Shown: piece by piece, positions 46,241 through 58,302 of the stretch
Layout: each line of letters begins with the position of its first letter
How positions within the stretch are numbered: the stretch's first letter is position 1
The notes under the pieces: generated by a model
Seen by the model: the letters and a program-made list of their open reading frames with translations, nothing else
What the model was told of the DNA's origin: nothing
The model's database searches: none
Source: Macrobrachium rosenbergii
Lineage: Eukaryota; Arthropoda; Malacostraca; Decapoda; Palaemonidae
Direction: 5' to 3'
Assembly (NCBI RefSeq): GCF_040412425.1
Contig: NC_089782.1
Coordinates: forward strand, 25,754,122 to 25,818,121
DNA length: 64,000 nt
Position numbers and translations under genes: made by a program

Positions 46241-46284
<44 letters not shown>
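46241..46284. repeat. (TC)n microsatellite
   Basis: About 22 TC units, 200 bp before a PRDM exon. Confidence 0.97.
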
Positions 46285-46287
<3 letters not shown>

Positions 46288-46484
46288 AACAGTCCCAGAA
46301 ACTGAAATGATTTTTCTAACCAAGAATAACATGAAGAAAAAGAAAACATTTGGCTTGGAAATAGTACACTTGCTTTTTTGAAAGTATTTCATTTTGAGGG
46401 CTTAAAATAATGTGATTAAATGTAAATCAGAGTCATTATTGGTGGTAGCAAATAAATAGTATGGAATGGTTGGTGCCTTTTCAG

Positions 46485-46628
46485 GGTGTGAGGATTGTCA
46501 GCAAAGTCTAGAAGGTGATTGTGAAGAGCATGGTCCATTACAGAAAGTAGCAGACACAGAAGTATCAACACGTGCACGGCGTTCGATACCCCACATTTTG
46601 TTGCTGAAAGACGAAGTTACTCATACAG
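46485..46628 (+). CDS. PRDM15: PRDM15-like gene, exon with zinc knuckle and PR-domain start
   Basis: Acceptor GTGCCTTTTCAG and donor CAG/GTATAG. With the carried-in T it reads WCEDCQQSLEGDCEEHGP, a C-x2-C...C-x3-H knuckle, followed by RARRSIPH and the first strand of the PR (SET-like) domain, ending in phase 1. The arrangement of knuckle, then RAR-S-P, then PR domain is that of PRDM15/PRDM10 proteins. These are nuclear, DNA-binding transcription regulators whose PR domain usually lacks strong methyltransferase activity. The following intron is 11 kb and contains DIRS element 3. Confidence 0.85.
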
Positions 46629-48484
46629 GTATAGTCTCACAGCTCAACAAATCAGGGTGTCAAGTTGCCTCTGTTGTTGGATGCTTTACCCCCTTTTTGA
46701 GGGTGTTCAAGCTTCCTGAACCAAGCCTTATGCCCTGACAATCATCATCGTCAGCAAGAGCTTTTAAGATACCCATCCCATCAAATGAAACCTTCAGATC
46801 AATATCCGTAAGGTCTTTACTAATGTATTTGTATGGCAGTGATCACTTCATCTTGATTGAAATCACATAATTTTTGTCTATTAACTTAACTGTCATAACT
46901 TTCCATAAATCAGCTTCCTAGAATATAGTTCATTAGGGTAAATGAGAATTACCTTGTTAGCCAAATGAATTGTTGAAATGCCAGTTTTTGAGGCATATCA
47001 GGACTGAAGGGAGATTCATTTAATGGGGAAAGGAAAGCTAGTTTTGCTTGAAGATTTAGGTCATTTCATGTTGTGTGATTTACAAACCTTGTGTTACTCC
47101 GATAATATGAGTTTAGTCATCAGCAGGCAAAATAAGTTGTTTGCAGGTGAGTAAGGGGACCTTTTTACTGTTACAAATATCATGGCCAGTTTGTCTTTTA
47201 TACAATATACACATGTATTAGGTCCAGTCTTCCTTATTCTTCATCTATGCAACTTTACACCTTGTTGATAATATGAATGTCCTTTGCCTTAGAGTTGGTA
47301 GTAAATAGAAGAGCATAGGTTTTGCATAAAAAATCAGCATGCTTTGCCTGTTGGGCAAGTTGTGCTGTGGTACGATCGTTTTTTTTAAACAGTCATATGA
47401 TACTAGATGCATAGAGTAATTATTTGTAAGTCCTGGTCTTGCACAAATACAGTACATATTTAACTTTGAGTGCTATTGCTATCTTTTTTCCAATGTAAAA
47501 AATCTGGTATTTTAATATATATTTTAACATTTCATCGCAATCCCAGCAGTTACATATGCTCACATTTGTGGTCTTCGAATGTCCTAGACACTGCAGTCTT
47601 TTGTCTACCAGAGCATGATGCATGTCCCACCTGGATCCTAGGGTACATGTTAGTCATGTGCTTTCATGTTCATGTCAATAGAACTGTTAAGATTGAACAG
47701 AATTTTCAGGTTATTCTCTGTTGCCTTTGTTTTCATCTCTTCATATATTTTATCTTATTTCATCCTTTTCCAGCCTAATTTTTCTTTCATCTTCCATTGG
47801 TGATAATTTTCTGGTTGGATACACGTAATCCAACAAGTTGGCACCTTATGATTTTCAGGTGTCTCTTTGGAAGCAATTAGCCTTAGTGTTGTCAAAGAAC
47901 AGAACCTCAACATAGTTTCAGCAATAGCTCCAATGTTTGGTTTTTGGTGGTGCCGGGATATATGGATTAGTGCTTAATTGAAGATGGTGATAATCAGTTT
48001 TCTATTTTCTCCTGTACCTAATGGGTTTCCATTTGTAAAGTTTGATACTTGTCTTCTATTGTTTCACTGTCCCCCCCATATTTTTAGTATGTAACCTCGT
48101 CAAACTCGCACAGGTTAACCCATGCCTGACGGGGAGAGATGTGCTTGGCCCACCTCACCTGCAACGTGTCAGGACTGGCCACCCGATCACTGTTAATTTT
48201 ACTATAGAAAGTAAGATGGGTCAGGATTGCTGTCATGGATATGTCTGCTTGTACTTCAGTTCCCAGATCAGCAGCAGAATCTTCCCCATCCTTGGTGGTG
48301 GTCAAAGATTGTTCTTGGAAGAGTTTTAAGGTCAGCTGTCCAGTAAACCAGGACACCTCACTTACCACCCCTCATTCATCAACACAGTTGCCTGCTGCTC
48401 TGCCAGCCGATTTTCCTACACTGATGTCAAAGGTTAGGCAGTGGAAGAAGCATGGCAAGTAGGAATGTGCTTACAAACGTACAG
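46629..48484 (+). other. PRDM intron 3, left part
   Basis: About 1.9 kb. The stretch 48,087-48,430 has an acceptor-like start and open frames on both strands, but the PR domain is continuous without it, so it is not a PRDM exon. The longest alternative is a 94-codon minus frame (48,084-48,368) of unknown nature. Confidence 0.55.
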
Positions 48485-48672
48485 TTTCATTATAATACCT
48501 TACCACACTGTAAAAGCTTTAATCTCTTAAATTTTCGACATCGTCCGAGATATATTTTTTTCAAACTTTGTTTGGAACACTGATATAATTGGCGGAGACC
48601 CAAACCCACCGAATGTTGGGGTGGTGGAAGGATCGACAGCCCAGGAAACAGCTTCAGTTTCAATCTTCGGCA
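48485..48672 (+). repeat. 5' inverted terminal repeat of DIRS element 3
   Basis: TTTCATTATAATACCTTACC through ATAATTGGCGGAGACCCAA to TTCAGTTTCAATCTTCGGCAT. It is the reverse complement of 54,640-54,830 with scattered differences. Confidence 0.9.
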
Positions 48673-48849
48673 TGTTGTGAACGTGATCTCACACGTCCGT
48701 TCGATCTCAAACTGTTTGGATTCACTTCACTCTTGCGCTTCTTTTGTATGTCTTTTTGGTGAAGTACTCAGTGTCTTGTTTGTTAACCTAGCTAGCTTAG
48801 CTCCGTGAAATAGGTAGCTATGTCGGATTCCAGCTTCTCTGGATCTAGA

Positions 48850-51190
48850 GTTTAAAGAGGGAATTTGTGCTCTTCTAAACTTGTTAAACTTAAGTACAAC
48901 CGCTCTTTGTGTATGGCATGTAGGTCAGGAGTGTTCCCAGGAGAACACATGCAGTGAGTATATTGAATGGGGTCAGGAGTTTTGGCACACATACAAATTC
49001 CCATCAGGTAAAGCTGGTTAAGGATAGGGATAGGAAGGCTTTTAAGCATAAGGAAGCTAGGCTAACTTTTTCGCGGATGGCATCATTGTCATCCCCTTTA
49101 CCGGCTGTTCCTTCTCCCCTCATCCTCCCTCCTCTACTGCTGCTCTTTCCCCTCCTCCTGTTCCCCCCTCTTCTTCACCAGCTTCCCAGTATGTTTTCCC
49201 TAAAGCCAAGCCCAGCCTCGAGGCTGATAAATCAGAATTTGATCTCTTCAGAACTCAAATGGAAGCGCAAATGAACGTTTTCATGGATTCTGTCTTAAGT
49301 TTAGTGCGTTCGCGCCATAGTCCAGGCATTAGTGTTGGTGATGACGTCAGTGTTGTTCGTGATCGTGTTTCAGGTGAGTCTGCTCATTTTTCTGACTTTT
49401 GAGCAAAGGCAGCAGTCCTGAGGCTACGGTAAAGGTCAGAAATTTTGCCCACGAGCAGGCTCGTCCTCTAAGGCAATCAAAAGCCTTAGTCCTAATGTAA
49501 AGATGAAGCTTGACTCCTCGCGAAGCGCGAAAAGCTTCAAGAGTCGACGCCGCTAGTTCGTAGGTTTCTCCATCATTCGTCACTTTCTCGACATTGTCGA
49601 TGTCACAGGATCGTGTCCCCAGAAGCTTCATCAAGACGTTCGACTTGAAATGTCACTCCCTAAAGGGTAAGTTCTTCAGATGAGAGTAGCAGCAGTTCAT
49701 CTTCAGTCTCTTCATCTTCCAGCTCTTTCAGATCCTCCCCTCCTCGTCATCGCAGAGTGGGATCATGCCTCTCGACCCTTGAAGAGGCAATCTCCTTATA
49801 ATTCCTGCCCTAGGGACCCTAAACTCTGTAAGAAAAGGACAGCTAGCCCTACACCTGGTCACTCAGCATGGGATTCTGATCAAGAAGATCCATTTCAGAC
49901 GCTCTCTCCCAAGTCACCTAAGTCATTCAAGATGCCTAGCCCTCTCCAGAAGGATCTGCCTCAATTTCCCGTGCCTCTTCCTCCTCCTCCTCCAGGAATC
50001 TAGTCTGCTGGAAGAGAAGCTAGAAAAGGTAGTCCGCAAAGTGCTTTGTATTCCTGGGGACCAACAGTTGTTCTTCCTCAACTCCTGGACGATCTTGGCA
50101 CGGAACCGATTCTTCTGGTGAAGAGGAAGGTCCCGCATGACTCAGTGCCCTTCCCATTACGCTTCTCTCTGCTCAACTTTCTGTTGCAGTCGTACCCTCA
50201 ACATTTTCAGCTGACAGCCCCTCTTGCCCGATTCCACGTTGCTACTGGGAAAACAGTGTTCTAACACTTCCTCCCCAAATTGGTACTCTCCACTGCCTCC
50301 AAGAAAGCCTTGAAGGAGGTAGAGGCATATGAAGCCAAGAGATCCTCGGTAAATCGTCTTTTCGTGCCCTCCTTCAAAAGCTGTCGAAAAGGAGGCAAAA
50401 TTATTACAGCACAGGAACTTCTCCTTCACTAGGCTCTGCAATCTCAGCACAAGGACTTTTGTCTCCCTGTGGACCCTTCAAGACGCATTTCCTTTGAAGC
50501 TGCCAAGACTTTCTTTTCTGCACTGATGTAGAATACCTTTCCAAAAACCTCACAAGCTCCTAGAGATTGTCAGTTTTCTCGATTGGTCAATGGGAGCTAT
50601 TTTTAATCAGTTTTCTTGATTGGTCAGTGGGAGCTATTTTTAAACAAGTTGAGCGGTCTAATATTGCAGAAGACGCCTTGGAGAATCACGGATTCCTTAC
50701 CTGCACCGACATTGCTATCCATGATGCGGCAGGCTTAATCTTTCTCCCTTTCGCCATGGCCACTCTGAAGAAGTGGGAGACTTGGTGCTCTTTCTTATCT
50801 AAGGCTGTGACTTCTTCGCAAGAAGGCCGTTGATGTTCGCACCTTTTTTGACAAGGAAGGCCTTTTCCAGAATCGATAGTGAAAGACATCCTTTCAGCCA
50901 TGGATAAGAAGACGTGTCGACATCCTGTCTATGTCTTCTGCCAAACCCAGGCCTGCTCCCCGCTCCTTCAACCAAGATGGTGTCTCCTCTACCAGACATC
51001 CGCTTCAGTAACGCCAGACCCAAACCTTACTCAAGGCCCCGCTCCAACTCCAGAGGTTACAAGTTCTCCCTCTAAACCCCAAGGTCGTCCTGCCAGTAAG
51101 TAGGAACCCTGTCCTCCCTTGCGCCGGGGGGGCCAGACTCAGTCTCTTTTGGGAGGAATGGAGAGACAGAGGTGCAGATCAGTGGATGAT
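48850..51190 (+). pseudogene. DIRS gag-like protein, broken (element 3)
   Basis: A cysteine-rich start near 48,903-48,990 (blocks LCVWHVGQECSQENTC and EYIEWGQEFW in one frame) is followed by P/S-rich stretches. A conserved C-terminal block at 50,567-50,833 reads FLDWSVGAIFKQVE and ATLKKWETWCSF, equivalent to LDWTVGA and LKKRELWCTF in element 2. The start of that block is duplicated in tandem (50,570-50,645). Multiple phase changes show it is not translatable as one protein. Confidence 0.75.
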
Positions 51191-51448
51191 TCATGCTCCA
51201 GCTAGGCTACCGCCTTCCGTCTCGCCCAACCTCCTCCTCTCTCCACTCTCCCATTTCCTTGACAGCATACTCAAGAGGCTCAGTCAAGCTTTTCGGCCTT
51301 AGAGACAGAAGTCCAGTCTCTCTTAAGGAAAACAGTCATCAAGAAGTACAGGACGTGTCAACCCAGGATTCTACAACCGCTGTTTGTAGTCCCAAGTCAT
51401 CAGGGTTGGAGGCCAGTTCTCCACGTAAGCCTTCTCAGTCTGTACTTA

Positions 51449-52912
51449 GTGAAAACCAAGTTTTCCATGGAAACGAACCGCCTCCGTTCTTCAGGCTCTA
51501 ACTCGGGGGATTGGATGGTGACCTCGACACATGAAGATGCCTACTTTCACATTCCAGTACATCAAGACTCCAGGAGGTATCTTCGGTTGTTTTTCAAGGA
51601 CAAAGTTTTCCAGTTCCGGGCTCTCTGCTTTGGCCTATCGACAGCCCTGCAGGTATTCATTCAGGTTCTCGCCCCGATAGGTCATTGGCTCCACCTGGAG
51701 GGAGTTCGGATCTCCTTGTTCCTCGATGACTGGCTTACCCATTCATCATCAAGGGACCGCTGCATGGAGGACCTTCACAGAACCCTAAGGTTAGCTCGAA
51801 CCTTAGGGATTCTGGTAAACACGGAAAAGTCGAGCTTAATTCCTTCGCAGAGGGTTCTTTATTTGGGGATGACTCTGGACAGTAGCTTTTCGGGCTTTTC
51901 TGTCCCCCAAAAGGGTTTCCTCCTGCCTTCTTACGGTGGAGAAGTTTCTCCTCCTGGACAGTTGTTCCTCCCGTCAGTGGATGGCTCTCCTGGGAACTCT
52001 GTCGTCAGTGGAGCAATTCATCAAGTTAGGTCGTCTACACATGAGACCCTTGCAGTTTTTCCTGAAGAGTTCTTGGGACAGAAGAACTCAACTGGACTTC
52101 ACGATCTTCAACATTCCCCCCGACGTCAAGAGACATCTTCTTTGGTGGAAATCGCCGGAAAGACTTTTGGAGGGTCTAGATCTCCTCCCAAGACAACCAT
52201 CTCTGCAGATGTTCTCAGATGCATCCAATGTTGGCTGGGGAGCACATCTAGGCAACTTCAGGATGTCAGGGGTTTGGTCGGCTGAATAGAAGAAGCTCCA
52301 CATCAGTGCCAAGGAACTGTTGGCCATTCACCTTGTTCTCCAGGATTTTTCGGAAAGAGGGAGGTGCCCATTCCTTCTCCCTGTTCGAGACTGCGAGGGA
52401 CCTTCTTCTGCGGGCGGACAGCAACAGGGTGGCTCTGTTCCCTCGGTTTGTGCAAGGAAAACTGAACGTTCTTGCGGACCAACTCAGCCGTCGGAACCAG
52501 ATTCTTCCTACGGAGTGGACCCTGCACCCACAAGTATGCCCAGATCTGTGGAAATTGTGCGACACTCCCATGATAGACCTCTTCGCTACCTCCAAGAACC
52601 ATCGTCTCCCAGTGTTCTGCTCGCCAATTCCAGACCCTCTGACTCACTTGGTGGACGCCATGATCCTAGACTGGACGAACCTGTTTGCTTATGCCTTTCC
52701 TCCCTTCAGGCTCATCAGGCAAGTGATAAACAAAATGAAATTCCATCAGAACGTCGAACTAATCCTTATTGCCCCGTTCTGGCCAAGGAAGGAGTGGTTC
52801 CTGGAACTGCTATATCTCCTGATAGACTTCCCAAGGCTTCTAACTCAAAGGAAGTCTCTTCTCAGACAACCCCACCTAATGAAGTTCCACCAGGGATTGT
52901 CCACTTGCTCTG
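51449..52912 (+). pseudogene. DIRS reverse transcriptase-RNase H, broken (element 3)
   Basis: Frame 51,449-52,285 carries the reverse transcriptase: DAYFHIPVHQDSRRYLRL, FQFRALCFGLSTALQVF, the catalytic loop FLDDWL (51,719-51,736) and EKSSLIPSQRVLYLGM. A single-base shift near the C5 run at 51,904-51,908 moves the RNase H part into another phase (51,936-52,289; DASNVGWGAHLG). A TAG at 52,287 and a second shift near 52,360 lead to the last part (52,306-53,004; FVQGKLNVLADQLSRR, MIDLFATSKN, AYAFPP). So only two shifts and one stop separate it from a continuous frame. Confidence 0.9.
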
Positions 52913-53990
52913 ACAGGCTTCAGACTGTCAGGAAGCTCATCAGAGCAGAGGTTTTTCAAGCAAGGCTGCAGAGGCTATTGCGAGGTGCAGAAGGGACTCT
53001 CTAGCAAATTATACCAATCCAAGTGGACAGTCTTCAGGAATTGGTGTAGAAAAAAATAGCATCTCCTCTTCTTCGACGCCTGTAACTCAACTTGTTGATT
53101 TTTTTCATTTACTTAAGAGATTCAAGAAAGTTGATGCCATCAACCATCAAAGGTTACAGAGCCATGCTATCCTCCGTCTTCTCCCATAGAGGGTTAGACC
53201 TGTCTTAGACCTGTCGAATAACCGAGACTTGTGAGATCTCCTCAAGTCTTTAGACACAGCTAAGACTCCAAAACCTTCCCTTGCCTGGAATCTGGATGTA
53301 GTTGTGAGATGATTGATGTCTCCAAGGTACGAACCTTTAGAAGAACTTTCTCTTAGAGACCTACCTAAGAAATTCCTTTTCTGGTTACCTTAGCAACGGC
53401 AAAGATAGTTAGTGAAATACATGCCATTGACAAGAAAGTGGGTTTTTCACAAGGTAATGGTGTTTGTTCTTTCACCTTGAATTTTTTGGCCAAGAATGAG
53501 TCTCCTTCCAATCCTTGGCCTCAATCCTTTACTGTTCAAAACCTCTCAAGTGGCTGGCCCTCAAGAATTAGGCTTTTTTTTGTTCCCTGTTAGAGCTATC
53601 AAGGCTTACTTTAGCCAGAACTGCCAACATCAGAGGAGATTCCTCTAACCTCTGGTGTTCAGTGAAAGACCCAACCAGACCTTTATCCAAAAATGCCCTT
53701 GCTTTCTTGGGTCAAGGAACTCATTCTAGAGGCGCACAGACACATCAATGAAGAGGACGACGCCTAGTCAAGTCTCACATTCATGAAGTGCGTTCAATAA
53801 CAACTTCAGTGGCTTTCCGTCATAATAAGTCACTTTCGCAGATCACACAGAGCACCTTCTGGAGATCGAAATCAGCGTTTGTGTCTCACTACCTTAGGGA
53901 GGTCGAAGTTGCGTACCAGGACCTGTTTGTGTTAGGTCCCGTATCTGTAGCTGGCTTGGTTTTAGGGGGAACACACTAGGGGGATAGGTT
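52913..53990 (+). pseudogene. DIRS tyrosine recombinase, broken (element 3)
   Basis: The N-terminal part begins within the 52,306 frame (SDRLQTVRKLIRAEVFQARL) and continues in other phases (KWTVFRNWC near 53,020). The C-terminal catalytic end is the 53,788-53,979 frame: ITTSVAFRHNKSLSQI, STFWRSKSAFVSHYL, LFVLGPVSVAGLVL. The tyrosine in SHYL is the probable nucleophile, as in other DIRS recombinases. Several shifts and stops lie between. Confidence 0.82.
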
Positions 53991-54487
53991 CTTTATCTTA
54001 CCTTCTCCTTGTGATTTTATGGTTGCTGAGTTGAAGGGAAGCTGGGGGTGTTCACTTCACCTGGAGTACCCTCCAATCTAGTTTTAGCTATAGAGGGTAT
54101 AGAAAAGGGGGATGTTTTGTTTTTAACTAGTTTTAGGTTAGGCGGTGAGGCCTGTTTTCAGTCTGGTTGCTTTCCAGTTGCTCAGGGCAAGAGCAAAGGA
54201 AAGTCACCCCTTGTCTTAGTCAGCGGTGTACTTCCCTGACTACTAGGGGTGTTATGGAGCAGAGTAGCTAGCAGTGCTTACGCCCAATGCCTCTGCAGGT
54301 AGCGGAGCTTCAACCAGCAGCAGCACCTCCCTGCAAAAGCCCATCTACCAGGTAAGGAGACACCTACCTTTTATTGGTAGGGATCCATATGATGCCCATG
54401 TTTAGGGTTTGTCCCTTTTTTTTTATGATGTATTCTTTCGATAACTGATACCTCATCCCCTGCCCTTCCACCTTAAATGTGGAATCA
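53991..54487 (+). other. 3' non-coding part of DIRS element 3
   Basis: No open frame worth calling. Contains CTACCAG/GTAAGGAG (cut 54,351/54,352), a splice-donor match at the same relative place as in element 2, preceded in both by CAACCAG-type sequence. Confidence 0.6.
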
Positions 54488-54576
54488 GCTTTTACAGTGT
54501 TTTGGTAAGGTATTATAATGAAAATTACATTTTTATGATAAAATGAAGTTTCATTATACTTACCAAAACACTGTAA
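54488..54576 (+). other. Internal complementary region of DIRS element 3
   Basis: GCTTTTACAGTG...GGTATTATAATGAAA is the inverted left end; ACATTTTTATGATAAAATGA...CTTACCAAAACACTGTAA is the inverted right end. They meet at an AAAATT junction. This is the joined-ends copy expected in DIRS elements. Confidence 0.9.
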
Positions 54577-54639
54577 CTTAAAGGCCGCCTCCTCCCTGCA
54601 GGGGGAGGCGTTATCTCAGGCTATCACTTATTATGTATG

Positions 54640-54853
54640 CCGAGCTTGAAACTGGAGCTGTTTACTGGGCTAGTCTCCTTCCACTCCCCCCCACTGACAT
54701 CCGGTGAGGTTGGGTCTCCCGCCAATTATATCAGCGTTCCAAACAAAATTTGAAAAAATATATCTCGGAAGTGTCGAAATTTAAGAGATTAAAGCTTTTA
54801 CAGTGGTTTGGTAAGTGTAATGAAACTTCATTTTATCATAAAAATGTCATTTT
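54640..54853 (+). repeat. 3' inverted terminal repeat of DIRS element 3
   Basis: Reverse complement of 48,485-48,672, plus an extra terminal block of about 28 bp (CATTTTATCATAAAAATGTC) that is absent from the 5' end but shared with the 3' end of element 2. Confidence 0.9.
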
Positions 54854-57619
54854 ATTGTCTGTCAGACATATTTCTTCTTTAACTTCTCCCTATAGAACCA
54901 TATGTCCTCATAGATCACAAACACAAACCTGAATGAAGTGGCTACTTTTACAGTTCTTATGAAAGTTGCAAAGTAAGGAATGGTCTTCTTCACCCTGAAA
55001 GTGTAAGGACTTGAAGGCTGAAGTGTTCCAGGTATCTCAAGGTAAACTCAAATCCACAAAGCTTGTAGGATTCTTTCAGTTGTTTACAGTGGCAGATTAT
55101 TTGAAGTGCCAGTCAGAATTTGAGGGTGATGTATCCCTGGTGCATGGATGCGTTTTTAATAAGACAATTAGCTGTGGATAGTGGATTCATGGCTAGTATA
55201 CTTTGTGGCACTATGTAGACTACCTTGCCTTGTATGAAGCTTCCAGATGTATTGGTATTGAAGGTAAAATAATGTATCTTCAAATTTCCAGATAACTGTA
55301 CACTACTACAAGGATTTTATAGTAATAAATAAACAGTTGATTAAGATGATCAATCAGATGAAAATAACAACCGAAAATCTTCTGGATAACTTCCTCTTCC
55401 CAAGAGTGTTTGGCATTACCAAAAGTAAAAGTCTTTGTAGTTACTTTAATATAGATATGTAAACAGTTCTGAAACAGTGTCTCTCATTAATAAATATAGC
55501 TTTCTTGAAGGACTTTCTCCCTTCCTGTGTGAGTGATACACCTCTGCGGTAAGCATATGAGAGCTGAAAAATAACATCTGCTAGTTCTAGATGTCTTAAA
55601 TTATGGTTGACCATTAAAAGTGTTGTAACAGAGGAGTGACCAATCTAGTAACATTTTCAGAGTGGCAAAAATATACTATGAGGATAGCTAACAGGGAAAC
55701 ATCCTTACCTAACCTAAGGCAAGCAGTTTGGGCTTTGCCACTCCCTTGTACCCCCATAAACATCTTAGGGCAGAGCATCCTACCTGATGTTTGGGAGGGC
55801 TCTCCTAAAATCTTGCCTACACCTATTTAGGATATTGCCTCCCTGAAGTTAGGGAGTTTGGTTTGGTCACTCTTAAGGACATGTTTGGAATTGTTCTCCT
55901 ATTAGTTTTTGCTTTAACTAAGAGGTTTGACCTCTTTCCTGCCTTGTTTGCTTCAGGGTCTCACTACAGAAGACAGGCTCTGCAAGTTCTTCAGTTCAGA
56001 TGGCCTTTCTTTGAATGTCTGCAACCCAATTACAGATCGGGAAACCTTTTTTGGATCTGTAGTGTGGATGTTGAATGCTGATCCTCCTTAGTGCAATAAT
56101 CTGCGATTACCCTCTGTGGCTTGAACAGTGGATGTCATGCTTCAGGCTTGGTCTGGTCAGGACACTTACTCTTTTGACCATTGAGCTGCTAAGGCAGATG
56201 CTGGTGAGGTTGTGGGCCTCATCAGACATCAGTTGGTATCATATGCTTTATGAACCTGTATTTCTTCAGTGAGTTAAGTTTTTCAGGCATTGTGGTCACA
56301 GTCACCATGACTACTTTGCAACTAAGGTTCTCGTTCCCTTGACCACTGAGTTATCTAAAGAGGTCATCGTCTTGGAGTTATGAATAATCTCACTTTTGGG
56401 ATTAAAATTCTCATGTTGCTTATCTCCAGTCCGTTTTTCATTTTGATCTCGTGTAAATGAATGATAGATGTCTTTCTGATTTCCTAATTCAGTAATCAGT
56501 TCCTGGAGTTCCAGTGTATGTCCAGTTCTGGGTTGACCTTGACTGCACCGCTCACCAGTTGACCTAATAGTGGATGTGCCACTTTTCTCTGACTTTTTAG
56601 GCCATGTTATTTATCACCTTGGGCTTCTTTTAATGCTGTACTCTCTCTGACAATGAGAAAGATTCTCCTGTTTGCTGTCCTTTCACTGCTCTTCCCAGGT
56701 TAGGAGGTACACCCTTTATAACATCTATGAGTTCTATGAGTCCGTCTTTGATGGATGGCTTCCTTTCATGCTTCTACTCCTTGAATGTTCAGTCTTACAA
56801 ATCTTGGATTTCATTCTTTGGTAGAGAATGTTTTGTCTTTGCTATGAAATTTATATAGCGTGTCACTGATTTACGGCGGGTTCAATCCTATGGTGCTTTC
56901 TCAGCGCCGTTAACAGCATTTCACAGCACCCTAACTTGAACACATAAGCGCTGTTTTCAGCTCTAACGGCAAGAATAGGCATCAAGTTAATGGTGCATAC
57001 TGTTCTGTAACTTGATGCAACATCAAGTTATGGCGCCAAATGCTGAAATGGATCCCCACTGTGAGTCGAGGACCTACATGTGCTCAGACATCCTTAGGAG
57101 ACCTTGCCTCACTCAGGATTAGGACTCTGGCTGTCCATCTTTTGATTTTCTTCCAATGCAGACCCCCTGCAAGTCTTTAAGCCTTTTGGGCCTGCCCTTA
57201 CCAACTCCCAGTCTTTATCCTTTTAATGGACATCTGACAGCACCATCTTCCTACTTGAAGTCATCTGTTTCTTCTTCCTTCTCAAGTAGCAGTGCATTTG
57301 TGTTGACAAATTTGTTTTTACAATAAAAGTTTTTAATACTTTCACCATTAACTCTAGTGCCTTCCTTCCATCTTCACATATATGGAGATTGGTCTTCAAG
57401 AGGAGCCTTGTTAAAGTACTCCAAGTAAAGGGGAGTTGGCTGAGTATGTGCAGTGTAAATGTTCTTTTTGGATGTTTTGCCTCCAGCACCTAGATGCATC
57501 CTGTACAGTTAAAAGGCTGTTTTATGATGAAAGGGTTTGTATAACAACTTGTTTTGTTGTAAAAATATAGCATTTAGTATGCTGCCACAATTGTTTAATT
57601 ATACTTTTTTTTTGTGTAG
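54854..57619 (+). other. PRDM intron 3, right part
   Basis: About 2.8 kb without recognised genes. Region 56,880-57,060 has GC-richer, partly self-complementary text (CATCAAGTTA and GGCGCC-type motifs) suggestive of another small dispersed repeat. No boundaries could be set. Confidence 0.5.
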
Positions 57620-57731
57620 GAGTATATGCTAAGGAATTTCTTGGTAAACGGTTGCAGTTTGGACCCCTACAAGCTGAAAAAATTCTTGCAGGCAGCCGAC
57701 AAGTAACTGTGGAAGAGGAGATTCAGGAGAG
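57620..57731 (+). CDS. PRDM15: PRDM15-like gene, PR-domain exon 2
   Basis: Acceptor TTTTTTTGTGTAG, donor GAG/GTATGA. Joined in phase 1 to the previous exon, it gives GVYAKEFLGKRLQFGPLQ, the PR-domain N-flanking strand with the G-V/L-x-A and FGP motifs, then EEEIQE, ending in phase 2. The junction with DIRS-bearing intron 3 keeps the domain continuous, so the retrotransposon is presumably spliced out. Confidence 0.88.
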
Positions 57732-58130
57732 GTATGAAAGTTAGGTTGGGTGGACAAAACAAAAAAAAAAAAAGTTTAATGAAAGACTACCATATATATT
57801 CAGTACTCTGACAATGGGGAAGTTTTCAAGACCTTTTCATTTCATAAGACATGACCATCATATAAATTGGCCATTTTGTGATTACTGCTAATGTTTCTTG
57901 CATGATGCATTGTTGACTATACTACAGGTGTTCAGCCAATTCCCTCAACCATATTACTTAGTGCATTGTGCTTTTCATTAACTTTCACTGTTTGGTAGCT
58001 ACCATATAGCAGCACACTTCAGAAGAGGAACAATAAAGAACATTTAAAAATTTTCTGAATTTTGTTTGTTTACAAGGAGAAGCATTTGTTTGTGACTGTT
58101 CCTAATAAGTCAAATTAATTTTATTTTTAG
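57732..58130 (+). other. PRDM intron 4
   Basis: 399-bp intron, no feature recognised. Confidence 0.85.
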
Positions 58131-58302
58131 GTTTGGAATTGTTTTTAAGATTACACAGGAAGAAGGTGATTATCTTCTTTTGGATACACAGCAAGAAGAA
58201 CGCAGCAACTGGATGATATTTGTGCGTCCAGCAGAAAAGAAATCTGAGCAGAACTTAGTTGCTTTTCAGTATAAAGGGGAAATATATTTTGCTACAATAA
58301 AG
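58131..58302 (+). CDS. PRDM15: PRDM15-like gene, PR-domain exon 3
   Basis: Acceptor TTATTTTTAG, donor AAG/GTGAGT, 172 nt, phase 2 in and phase 0 out. It encodes the PR-domain core: ERSNWMIFVRPAEKKSEQNL then VAFQYKGEIYFAT. The NWM-x-[FL]VRPA and QNL-x-[AY] blocks are hallmarks of PRDM proteins. The catalytic SET motif NHS is replaced, as in most PRDM proteins, so methyltransferase activity is not implied. Confidence 0.93.

Larger units (their letters stand above)
48485..54853 (+). mobile_element. DIRS-like retrotransposon 3, structurally complete
   Basis: A 6.37-kb element in PRDM intron 3, in the same orientation as the gene. Order: 5' inverted terminal repeat (48,485-48,672), gag (about 48,850-51,190), reverse transcriptase and RNase H (51,449-52,912), tyrosine recombinase (about 52,913-53,990), internal complementary region (54,488-54,576), 3' inverted terminal repeat (54,640-54,853). 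Coding frames are broken, but less than in element 2: the reverse transcriptase core is a single 278-codon frame. Same architecture as element 2, yet the inverted repeats differ, so this is a different family. Confidence 0.92.

Noticed and set aside
55636..56272. Three consecutive plus-strand frames in PRDM intron 3
   Set aside because: No family recognised, different phases and no splice-compatible boundaries; probably chance or an unrecognisable relic.
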